Shown piece by piece: positions 1-7,900 of a stretch of 8,338 nucleotides of DNA. A program made the translations under genes and the position numbers. The first letter of the stretch is position 1; the number at the start of each line of letters is the position of its first letter. Source of the DNA: PVC group bacterium. GTDB taxonomy: Bacteria > Verrucomicrobiota > Kiritimatiellia > CAIKKV01 > PXCX01. The notes under the pieces were generated by a model that was given only the letters and a program-made list of their open reading frames with translations, was not told where the DNA came from and searched no databases. Location: positions 1 to 8,338 of the forward strand of contig PXCX01000070.1 of assembly GCA_003565195.1 (NCBI GenBank). The letters are read 5' to 3'.

Positions 1-1
1 C

Positions 2-265
2 ATCCAGGCCAGTACGCTCGTCCGCAGTATGCTGGCGGGCGAAATGTCGCCGGAAGAGAAGGACGTCGAGATTCCGCACTGGACCGTAACCGATGAAGTC
101 CTGGCCTGCGCCAAACCGGATGTCCTGTACAGTCACAGCGGACCCGCGCATCGTGATGTATGTGCTTCCGGGGCCGTCATGGACGGTCCGAAATCGATGA
201 TTTCGATCGAGGCAAAGAACGCGTTTTTTGCGAAAAAAGCCTTGTACGCGTTGATTGTCAAATAA
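2..265 (+). CDS. Carbamoyltransferase family protein (ornithine-carbamoyltransferase-like), C-terminal fragment
   Basis: The reading frame is open at the left edge, so only about 87 C-terminal residues are present; the ATG at 29 is internal, not the start. The fragment follows the C-terminal pattern of ornithine carbamoyltransferases: an acidic stretch, a TDEVLACAKPD segment, an H-x-x-PAHR motif, a V-x-DGP(K/Q)S segment and a final EA-x-N...A-x-KALYAL helix. Known enzymes of this family transfer a carbamoyl group from carbamoyl phosphate to an amino group in the cytoplasm, with ornithine as acceptor in arginine synthesis. Here the usual HCLP motif reads HSGP (134-145), so the substrate-binding cysteine is absent. 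The EAENR segment reads EAKNA, so the usual arginine is an alanine (221-223). Family membership is well supported by pattern, but true ornithine carbamoyltransferase activity is doubtful. It could be a paralogue with another substrate. It converges on the minus-strand genes and is probably unrelated to them. Confidence 0.82.
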   Translation: MQASTLVRSMLAGEMSPEEKDVEIPHWTVTDEVLACAKPDVLYSHSGPAHRDVCASGAVMDGPKSMISIEAKNAFFAKKALYALIVK

Positions 266-275
266 GTAGACAATC
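253..275. repeat. Inverted repeat over the stop codon of the carbamoyltransferase gene
   Basis: GATTGTC (253-259) and GACAATC (269-275) are perfect 7-nt complements separated by 9 nt that include the TAA stop. The stem is AT-rich and no T-run follows on either strand, so it is not a standard intrinsic terminator. It might be a weak terminator or an mRNA 3'-end hairpin, or chance. The rest of the convergent gap up to 372 contains no stronger hairpin that I can see. Confidence 0.25.
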
Positions 276-372
276 TATTGTTCAGTTGCCGGGCATAAGG
301 GGCTACTTAATTTTTGCCACCAGAAATTGATTTTGCAAGAACGCGTCACCGACCTACTATAAGAGACAGAGG

Positions 373-1752
373 TCAAATACTGCTGTCATAATCGATGTCC
401 AAAATACGGCAGAGATCTTGCAGCGGTTCCCGGTTGTCGCCGTAAGTCAAAATATAATGTTGACTCATGACATTCTGGATAAAGGCATCCAGATCGCCAT
501 CCAAATCGATTTCCAGACTGGGTAATTGCGGCGCGGGCGGCGCCCATCCAGCTTCTTCCCATGGTTCCGGCAGACGAGCCCGGCCGGTGGCGACATGCAT
601 GCGGTAGGCTTTGCCGGAAGCTGACAACCGGGCAAGGGTGACGTTTCCGGTTTTTAAGCGCGATACATTCAACAAACCCTCGCCGAAATCGCCAAAAGCA
701 TTTGGGAGCACTGTGACGCGGCCATCGACAATTTCCGCCGGAACATAATCTGGTACGCCCATCAGCGCGCCGGTATCGGTGAATTCGTAAAATTCCAGGT
801 ACGCGCCGATTTGTCCGGTCAGGGCTCGAGCCATTAATTGGGTTACGGAACCGAGACTATCGTTTTCCGGAACGGTCGGGATATTCAAATGGTCGTGCAA
901 CATGGTCAGCGCGCCGGCGGGCGCGAAACCCATCAGTTTTTTTATGCCGTCAACATCCGTATAGGAAAATGCGTTGTAACCGCGTGCCTCTATCTTTTTC
1001 CGGATGGCCAGGTATAGCCGGACGGAGTTTTCGACCGTACCCGGCCGGGGTTCCTTGAGAAAAGTCCAGCGTGTACGGGTTTCGGCCGCCAGTCCGGCAA
1101 CCTGCGCGTCGTCAATCGCATCCATCAACCGCTGTAGTTCGAGCAAATCGAAATGCTCGATTTCGGGTCCGATCCGGCCTTTCAGGGAAATACCATCATA
1201 CATCGTGCCGTAGAGACGCATGTCACGATAGCCGGCCATCCCGATTGTGGACGTCTTAAGTTTAGCGGCGGCGGCGGCGGCGCGGCACCAGGAAACGATG
1301 CTGTCCAGAGGCAAAGCGCCACCGCGACGGGTAACGACGTATTTGAAGCGGTACCCCATCTCGGTCATCGGCATGCGCAATGCCGTGGTACCGGCCTGAT
1401 CGGCGGTAGTGACGAACCGTTCGCCGTCCTGCCAGCCGCTGAGTCCCAGCAAGACCATCGGCAGATGTTTAAAAGGTTCAATAACGCGTAATACCGCCCA
1501 CGAAGGAATCCATCCGGCTATACATACGACGAGGGCATCGAACGGTTCGTCCGACAGTTCGGCGATCGCGCGCGATGCTTGGGCGCCCTCGGGATCGTCA
1601 GCCACTGGCGCGGCAACAACGGTCAGGTTCAGTCCGGCTTGTCGCAGAGTCTCCGCGACCGCCGCACAACGATCATCAATCATCGGACGCGGGGTATTTA
1701 CTTCACCGAATCCGACAAATCCCACGTTGATTGTTTGGCAAATGTCTGTCAT
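373..1752 (-). CDS. L-fucose/L-arabinose isomerase-like protein (probable aldose-ketose isomerase)
   Basis: This 459-residue protein has the layout of the fucose/arabinose isomerase superfamily. The N-terminal Rossmann-like region begins with INVGFVGFGEVNTPRP, followed by a DALVVCIAGW segment around residue 72. A central region has PEND (295-298) followed by an ALTG turn, and the C-terminus has SQHYILTYGD (430-439). By analogy with E. coli FucI (metal ligands E337, D361, H528), E296, E320 and H432 are likely Mn-binding residues. The E296-E320 spacing of 24 matches FucI, but the second ligand is Glu rather than Asp. The protein is much shorter than FucI (about 590 residues) and nearer AraA (about 500). 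The ATG is preceded by GAGGG (1759-1763) with 6-nt spacing and overlaps the kinase stop as ATGA, so the two are translationally coupled. The expected job is to make the ketose that the kinase phosphorylates; the actual sugar cannot be read from sequence. No signal peptide is seen, so it should be cytoplasmic. Confidence 0.83.
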   Translation of the reverse strand: MTDICQTINVGFVGFGEVNTPRPMIDDRCAAVAETLRQAGLNLTVVAAPVADDPEGAQASRAIAELSDEPFDALVVCIAGWIPSWAVLRVIEPFKHLPMVLLGLSGWQDGERFVTTADQAGTTALRMPMTEMGYRFKYVVTRRGGALPLDSIVSWCRAAAAAAKLKTSTIGMAGYRDMRLYGTMYDGISLKGRIGPEIEHFDLLELQRLMDAIDDAQVAGLAAETRTRWTFLKEPRPGTVENSVRLYLAIRKKIEARGYNAFSYTDVDGIKKLMGFAPAGALTMLHDHLNIPTVPENDSLGSVTQLMARALTGQIGAYLEFYEFTDTGALMGVPDYVPAEIVDGRVTVLPNAFGDFGEGLLNVSRLKTGNVTLARLSASGKAYRMHVATGRARLPEPWEEAGWAPPAPQLPSLEIDLDGDLDAFIQNVMSQHYILTYGDNREPLQDLCRILDIDYDSSI

Positions 1753-3272
1753 GATGTTCCCTCAAAGGTTGGCAGAATGATGCGGTTAAGTTTACGATAA
1801 CGTTGAAAGACCCTGTCATAGACTGCCGCCCTTTCGGGACGGGGTCTGTAACGCTGGTCAAAACTTACCATCCCGGCAGCAGCCTGGTCAAGATCGGGAT
1901 AAACGCCAGCGCCGGTGGCCGCCAGCATCGCAACGCCCAGCGCGGTTACATCAGCGGTATCAAACGTCACCACATCACGTTTCAGAACGTCGGCCTTGAT
2001 TTGCAGCCAGAGTTTGCTGTGCGCACCGCCACCCAGCGAACCGATTTGTTCAACCGGTATGTCCAGCGATTCCAGCATTGCAATCTGGTCACGCAGCATA
2101 AAGGCGATCGATTCCAGAATAGCGCGCGCGAAATGCCCCCGGGTATGCGCCAGGCTGACACCGTGGAAAACGCCCCTGGCGTGATGATTGGAATCCGGCG
2201 AAAAAGCGCCGTTTAAATGCGGCAGGATCACCAGACCTTCGGCGCCGGGCGTAACGGCGGCGGCTTCCCGATTGAGATCGTCAAAGGACAACCCGCCGCC
2301 CAATGTTTCGCGGAACCAGCGGTACAATAATCCGGCGGTCGGAACCCATGGCAGCAGGGCATAGGTACCGGGCCGGGCATGGCGATAGAGACTCACCCGT
2401 CGCCTTGGATCGTAGTGTGGCGCGCTACACGGCGCGCAAATGGCCAGCACACTGCCGGTCGTTTCCGTGACCAGTCCCGGCGTCAGATTGCCGGCACCGA
2501 CAGCGCCGGCAATCTGATCGATCGGTGCGGCAACCACCATGGTATCGGCTGACAATCCGGTATCCAGCGCCTTGACCCTTCCGACGGGTGTTCCTGAATC
2601 GAACAATTCGGGCAACTGATCAGGCCGGATCTCGAGCATCGCCAACATCGGATCCCACCAATCGCCGGCGATCAGGTTATAGTAAAGCGTAGAAGGATTG
2701 AGCGCATGATCGGTTACGTAAGCACCGGTTAATTTGTATACCAAATAATCGGATACCATCAGATAACGGGCAGCGCGCGAATACACATCCGGTTCGTGAC
2801 AACGCAGCCAGAGGATTTTGGCCGCCGTCCAACAGGGCACGATTTCATGTTGTCCCGTGACACGGTAGACCTCATCCGCATCGAAGGTTGCGGCGATCTG
2901 CCGGGCTTCCTCGACGGCACGATTATCGAGCCATACCATCGCCTTGCGCAACGGCCGGCCCCCGGCATCCAGTACAATCAGGGTTTCCCCCTGGCCGGTA
3001 ACCCCCATGGCAGCGATTGATGCGGGATCGATTGCAGCGCGCTGGACGACACCCCGGATGGCAGCCTGGGCGGCATGCCAATAGATTTCCGGATCGAGTT
3101 CCACATAATCGGGGCGCGGATAGTCCAGCCGGTATTCCTCGGCATGCCCGCCAAGCCGGCGACCGGCGGTGTCGAAAAGAACGGCCTTAATCGATGAGGT
3201 TCCCGCGTCCAACGCCAAAAAACAAGCCGACACACGGGAGCCGGCGTTTGTTTTTACACGTTTTTTTTGCAT
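1749..3272 (-). CDS. FGGY-family carbohydrate kinase (xylulokinase-like)
   Basis: This 507-residue cytoplasmic kinase would phosphorylate a ketose or polyol with ATP. The first actin-like domain opens with LALDAGTSSIKAVLFD (19-34), the family's N-terminal phosphate loop. GVTGQGETLIVLD (90-102) and a W-x-DNRA segment (114-119) follow. IDQIAGAVGAG (251-261) carries the likely catalytic base D252, equivalent to D233 of E. coli XylB. ETTGSVLAI (270-278) and LGGGAHSKLWLQIKADVL (413-430) form the ATP-side signature. Length matches xylulokinases (480-520). Motifs alone cannot separate xylulose from other pentose, fuculose or deoxysugar substrates. About 18 residues precede the usual family start. 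The ribosome binding site upstream of the ATG is poor (only ACGGG), and codons 2-4 contain an A8 run, so the exact start is less certain. It lies 65 nt after the sulfatase stop and overlaps the isomerase start by 4 nt. Confidence 0.92.
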   Translation of the reverse strand: MQKKRVKTNAGSRVSACFLALDAGTSSIKAVLFDTAGRRLGGHAEEYRLDYPRPDYVELDPEIYWHAAQAAIRGVVQRAAIDPASIAAMGVTGQGETLIVLDAGGRPLRKAMVWLDNRAVEEARQIAATFDADEVYRVTGQHEIVPCWTAAKILWLRCHEPDVYSRAARYLMVSDYLVYKLTGAYVTDHALNPSTLYYNLIAGDWWDPMLAMLEIRPDQLPELFDSGTPVGRVKALDTGLSADTMVVAAPIDQIAGAVGAGNLTPGLVTETTGSVLAICAPCSAPHYDPRRRVSLYRHARPGTYALLPWVPTAGLLYRWFRETLGGGLSFDDLNREAAAVTPGAEGLVILPHLNGAFSPDSNHHARGVFHGVSLAHTRGHFARAILESIAFMLRDQIAMLESLDIPVEQIGSLGGGAHSKLWLQIKADVLKRDVVTFDTADVTALGVAMLAATGAGVYPDLDQAAAGMVSFDQRYRPRPERAAVYDRVFQRYRKLNRIILPTFEGTS

Positions 3273-3311
3273 AACCCGTTAATTCACACGAATCGTCGTT
3301 ATGACAGCGGC

Positions 3312-3326
3312 GACGATACGATCGTC
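3312..3326. repeat. Short perfect hairpin in the sulfatase-kinase intergenic gap
   Basis: GACGAT (3312-3317), a 3-nt loop ACG and ATCGTC (3321-3326) form a perfect 6-bp stem within the 65-nt gap between the sulfatase stop and the kinase ATG. There is no T-run after it on the minus strand, so it should not end transcription. It could be an intercistronic stability or processing hairpin, or an operator-like palindrome. No promoter is evident in this gap. Confidence 0.3.
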
Positions 3327-3337
3327 TGTATTTGGCT

Positions 3338-4804
3338 TCAAACCTTTCGTGAATCCTGACGGTGCGGCAACACATCGGCAGTCGTCATGAAAAAATCCAG
3401 TAATCGCCGTTCCATCATCCGTTCCGTCTCAGCCACGGCATGCATACCGTACAAGTTACGGCATTCGCCCGGATCGGAGCGTAGATCATACAGTTCATGT
3501 TTCGTTTGATAACCGCGCCGGATATATTTGAAATCGCGGGTACGGCAAGAAACGGCGTATGTCCCGTTGGCGTGCGCTTTCAAGGCCGCGCGCGACTGCA
3601 TGGCGTAAAACGAATCGGGCGGCATGGACAGTACATCGAGATTTTTGAATGATGTATCGTTATCACGGCTACCAACCTCGGCAAATACCGCATCATGATG
3701 TTCTTGATCGTCGCCCGCCAGAGAATCTCGCAACGAATGTCCCTGAACGGTATACTCGGGATCGATTCCCAGTAAGTCGTAGATCGTGGCCGGCATGTCA
3801 ACCAGTTCCGTCAGCGCCGAACGCACCCCCGGCATGACCTTGCAAGCGGCATGCGGCTTAATCAGGAACGGCACACGCAGAAGCGCATCCTGCAAGGTGG
3901 CATGTGTTTTCTCGGGAAGCGAATAATCACCGGCGAAATCACCATGATCGGACAGGAACACAACCAGCGTGTTGTCATAGCGCCCGGTTTCCTTGAGCGC
4001 ATTCATCAGGCGTCCGAAAAGATGATCGATTTTCATGCACATTCCGTAGTAAATCCGTTTCACCTCGCGCCAGGTCTGCTCGTCGATACGCGCCGCGCCG
4101 TACTCTCGGCGTAGCGCATCAAGAATCGGGGGATGCCCTGCTCCGGGTTCCGGCGCGGGAATTCGGGGTGGTAACCGCGAAGGATCGATTTTTTCGTAAT
4201 ACTCCGATTCGACATGATAGGCCGGATGCGGAAAATGGAGTGGCAAATAAAGGCAAAGCGGCGTTTCGTCAGCCTTGAGCCGTAAGCGGTCAATAGCGCC
4301 CTCGACCCAGGCGCGATCGGTATCATGATATTCGGCATCGGGATCGGGCTCCATCACGCCACCGTAAAAGGCGCCCCGCCGCGGATCGTCCGGCGGCAAC
4401 GAAGGGGCCTTCCGATACCCGCGGTAGCGTGTATCCGGTTTAAACTTGGTATCGCAATACCGAAGATAATCCTCTGGTTTTTCGACACAAACCAAATCGT
4501 TCTTACCGCCCCACCAGACGTGGTATCCTGCACGGCGCAAAACGGACAGCACGCTGGGCTCGTGAAGTTTGAGCATGTTTTTCATCGAGCGATGCCCGTG
4601 AACATGCGGATACCAACCCGTCATAAACGAACAGCGACTCGGGGTGCATACCGGATTTTGCGCAAAAGCGTTAGCATACGAGACGCCACCCTCATCGATC
4701 AGGCGGTCGAGATTAGGTGTTACTGCCGCAGGATTGTCAAGATGCCCCAATACGTCTGCGCGATAAGAGTCAGGATTGAAAATAATGATATCCGGCAGTT
4801 TCAC
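3338..4804 (-). CDS. Type I (formylglycine-dependent) sulfatase, arylsulfatase family
   Basis: This hydrolase would remove sulfate esters, probably from a sulfated sugar. Taking the GTG at 4804-4802 as start gives 488 residues beginning VKLPDIIIFNPDSYRADVLG, the usual family opening; D12 is a probable metal ligand. NPVCTPSRCSFMTG (50-63) holds the C-x-P-x-R sulfatase motif, with C53 as the residue converted to formylglycine. LHFPHP (189-194) and SDHGD (285-289) supply further active-site or metal-site residues. ELYDLRSDPGE (437-447) is the typical C-terminal signature. GTG is preferred because AAGGAG (4810-4815) lies 5 nt upstream; an ATG at 4882 would add 26 residues with no family similarity and a worse ribosome binding site. 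No signal peptide or lipobox is seen with either start, which suggests a cytoplasmic enzyme acting on imported substrate. It needs a formylglycine-generating or anaerobic maturase encoded elsewhere. The exact S1 subfamily cannot be told by eye. Confidence 0.95.
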   Translation of the reverse strand: MKLPDIIIFNPDSYRADVLGHLDNPAAVTPNLDRLIDEGGVSYANAFAQNPVCTPSRCSFMTGWYPHVHGHRSMKNMLKLHEPSVLSVLRRAGYHVWWGGKNDLVCVEKPEDYLRYCDTKFKPDTRYRGYRKAPSLPPDDPRRGAFYGGVMEPDPDAEYHDTDRAWVEGAIDRLRLKADETPLCLYLPLHFPHPAYHVESEYYEKIDPSRLPPRIPAPEPGAGHPPILDALRREYGAARIDEQTWREVKRIYYGMCMKIDHLFGRLMNALKETGRYDNTLVVFLSDHGDFAGDYSLPEKTHATLQDALLRVPFLIKPHAACKVMPGVRSALTELVDMPATIYDLLGIDPEYTVQGHSLRDSLAGDDQEHHDAVFAEVGSRDNDTSFKNLDVLSMPPDSFYAMQSRAALKAHANGTYAVSCRTRDFKYIRRGYQTKHELYDLRSDPGECRNLYGMHAVAETERMMERRLLDFFMTTADVLPHRQDSRKV

Positions 4805-4923
4805 ACGTTCTCCTTGTTTGCTAACCGATATCTCTTTCTCATCTTGCCCGCCACCAGCATGCCGAGAAGAAACACCTTCCATGGGACCAGAACATCCCTC
4901 ACGGCTGGCTGAATCAGTTTCAT
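4801..4923 (-). CDS. Possible 40-residue small membrane-associated protein between the secreted protein and the sulfatase
   Basis: A 40-codon ORF fills the 122-nt gap almost exactly. Its ATG (4923-4921) follows the stop of the large secreted gene by three bases (TGA GGA ATG). Its own TGA (4803-4801) overlaps the sulfatase GTG as GTGA. The predicted peptide starts MKLIQPAVRD, has a hydrophobic centre (VLVPWKVFLLGMLVAG) and ends basic (KMRKRYRLANKENV). This resembles a single short membrane segment with a positive cytoplasmic tail. The ATG has no properly spaced Shine-Dalgarno (GAGGA directly abuts it), so expression would rely on termination-reinitiation from the upstream gene. I recognise no family. 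The alternative is an untranslated spacer that is open by chance, which is quite possible at 40 codons; the near-perfect fit at both ends is the argument for a gene. Confidence 0.4.
   Translation of the reverse strand: MKLIQPAVRDVLVPWKVFLLGMLVAGKMRKRYRLANKENV
4810..4815 (-). promoter_or_regulatory. Shine-Dalgarno site that fixes the sulfatase GTG start
   Basis: On the minus strand this reads AAGGAG, 5 nt before the GTG at 4804-4802. It is the strongest ribosome binding site between the large secreted gene and the sulfatase. It lies inside the last codons of the small upstream ORF, which would couple the two if that ORF is translated. Confidence 0.75.
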
Positions 4924-4926
4924 TCC

Positions 4927-7900
4927 TCAGTTTTGGTCTCTTCCGGCTTCCAGCGCGGATTCTCCGGTTCCTGCCATTCTGCCGGTATAGCGGTCCTCAA
5001 CCGTCTCCGTCTCCCGGTCGAGCGGGAGCACGGACACACCGATCTCCTCGAGAAGATCCAACAGATCCTGCGGTGGCCGCGGCGCATCTTCGGTGGTCTC
5101 TTCACGCACGTAGCTGTACCGATATCCGGTATTCGCCTTCTCATCGCCGCCGAAACTCATCAGCTTGGCGCGTTCCTCTTCCGGGACCGGTTCGATCACG
5201 CCTTTCTCGGCCAGATAATCTTCAAGAATCCGGCGGCGATCGAAGTTCTGCGCGCCTTCGTCACCACTGCTGAACTGACCAACCATCGGCCGTTTGCAAT
5301 TGATGAGAACATGGCCGCGGGAATAAAACTGGAGGGGAATAACCGAGATTTCACGGCCCTCAAACGTGATGGTCTCCTGCGCGGGTTTGCGATAATTCTG
5401 ACGCCAGAAACCGTAATTGAAATCCGTACGCAGGAAGTACCAGTAATGATGCACCTGGCTGTAGGCGAAATGTCCGGGAATGCTGCCCTCGCCGTGCATA
5501 CTTCCGCTGCCCCATTCATTATCTTGCTGCCATAAATTCCGGCCGGCGGGCCAACTGTAGGCATAGTGGCCGCCGACTCTGCCGTTGCCGATATACTTCT
5601 GGCGGATCTTGGCGCTGGTGTCCGGATCAAGAAGGTATTCCGCGTTACTTTTGACCACCTGTATTTCCATGGTCAGCGGAATGTCCGCGGGCAGTTCCTC
5701 TTCGCAGACATTGTAGAAGCTGTAGTATGCCTGGGCGTTGGCGACGGCTGAACCGACAAACTCGGCCGGACTCTCCGGGTAGGCGACTCGTTCAAGCCCC
5801 ATGGACGTGTGCACTTGATCCGGATCGTGGCTGCTGACGCGCCTGATGATTGCGCGCTGAGTTCGGGTACCGTCCGCAATCTCTATTTCTTCATCTGCCA
5901 CGAAGGTACCTTCCATATCTGTCAGATTAACCTGGTAGTAAGGAGTTTCGGAGTTGTCCGCCTGGGTTCTTTCAATATCATAGGTTCTCAGAAAACTGCT
6001 GATGTTGGCGGTAGCGCCACTGCGGTTGCCGGTGATACCGCCCCGCACCAGATCAACATCCGTAACGGCTTCCTCGATCTCAACGAGTATGAAAGGCAGA
6101 ATCCGGAACTGGTCACCGGCCTGAATCGCTACACCGCGGCCCTTGGAGGGGATTTGCAGAGGATCCAGATTCTCGGCAAAGGACTGCATGATCGTGGTCC
6201 AACAGGTATCCATGCGGATGGTATGCGGGTGCACATTTCTCGGATAAGGAATTTCCAGTCGGCTTCGGCGAAAGCCGGTGATCACGGCCGTAACCTGATC
6301 GTTGCTGATTTCTTCACCGACAGTATAGCGACCGGTGCTGTCGATCAAGAGAAGATCGTTGCCCTCAATGGCAACGATCCGTTTGGCGATATCCTGGCTG
6401 ACGACCGTGTCGTTGGCATTAAAACCGTCAGGATCGTCAACGCTAACCATGGACATGGGATTGTTGTATCCGGTCAGGTACGAAAACCGATCGCCGGGCG
6501 AAAGTCCTTGAGCGCCGTGTTCCGAGCGCCAATCGTAGGTTCTGGTGCTCACTCCATAATGACGGCTGATCACATAGTTTTTAGCGGTACGCGGAACTTC
6601 ATGTTGAAGGATGTCATAACTGGTGGATCTGAAACCGGCCCGCCCGAAATCGAAGTCGATCCCACTGCGGTTGTATGCCACGTTGTAATACCCCAGCAGA
6701 TTCCGGTTGCCGGGATTATTTTTCAGGAATATAAAACGCGCCACGTTCAAAATATTATACCGGTTCGACCCGCCCATCGCCAAGCCAACCAGCATATTCG
6801 CAGCGGTCGTAGGCGTCAGCACATCGGTCGGATACCAGCCGTCCATACGAGCCTGACGGATGGATGGCGGCGCATGTTGATAGGCTTCCAGATCGGTTGC
6901 GACATAGCCTTCGTAATCGTTGACAGTGTTTCCCCAACGGGTCTGCGGGTTGAAATCGCCGGTGGTATCGATATAAACCATATTACAGCCGTCACCATTG
7001 GCCGTGGAAGCGCCGAACGCTCCGGACCCCATGAAGTCAGAGTCGATAAAAGCCTGGGTCACGGTTGTGGCAGCCCGCCGCGCGAGTCCTTCGCCGCTGT
7101 ATATGCCGACCCGGCCGTTGAGCACGGAGGACAGTGCCAGCAGTTCTTTGGTAATTCCTGTCGCACCGTTCTCCGTATCGCCGATCTGGTTTAATTCGGC
7201 ATAGGTTCTGGCACCGATGACGGCGATCACACCTTCCGGTTTGTTCCCGCTGGTGATCAGATTGATTCCGGAAATGACGCCACCGTTATGTTGCCGGTGT
7301 ACCGGACTGAAAATGATGTTGTGGCAGATGAAGTTGTTCGGGCCGTTGTTGACATTGAAGACCGCGCGCGGACGTCGGTAAATCGGGGTTCCATCGGTAA
7401 TCTGCAGACGATAATGATCCTCGACCCCGATCTTGACGAGGGCATATTTATCGACGCCGCCCGCGTGGATCATCACCTGGCTGTCGCGGGTAATCGGCAT
7501 TACATCAAATGATTTCAGCTCATAGGCGTGCACGCGGTAGCGCCCGTCCTCGTGGAGGCGATATTCCTCGAGTCGACCGATGTCCGGCGTATCGTCCCGG
7601 TTCAACTCCTCGCCGAACGCCTGCCAGTCATCGCTGCTGTCGTGGAATATCCGTGCCTTCCAGTTATTCAAATCCACGGGTTCGTCCGAGTTTCCTCCGT
7701 TATAGGCAAAATTAACCACGACGCGCGACGGCGATATACGGTACACGATTTTGCTGTAGCGGCTGGACACCTCGAGCGGCGGAAACTCGTCGACCCGTTC
7801 ATAATCGATTTGCGCCGGATTCCGGTGTCCCCAAAGCAGCACAAACTCTTTGCCGATGTCGTCATCGCTGAAAGCGGCAACCGGTTCACCGTTGACAACC

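Noticed and set aside
221..240. TTTTTT-GCG-AAAAAA palindrome that could be a terminator stem
   Set aside because: It lies inside the carbamoyltransferase coding region and simply encodes NAFFAKKA; an A/T-only stem without a GC core is not a terminator.
1264..1282. GCG/GGC trinucleotide run
   Set aside because: It encodes an alanine run (residues 158-163) of the isomerase-like protein and needs no separate explanation.
4325..4912. 195-codon plus-strand ORF
   Set aside because: It is the antisense shadow of the sulfatase N-terminal half; the minus strand here encodes the clear C-x-P-x-R sulfatase motif.
5809..7194. 461-codon plus-strand ORF
   Set aside because: It lies wholly opposite the secreted-protein gene, has no ribosome binding site or recognisable domain, and is explained by the codon bias of the minus-strand gene.
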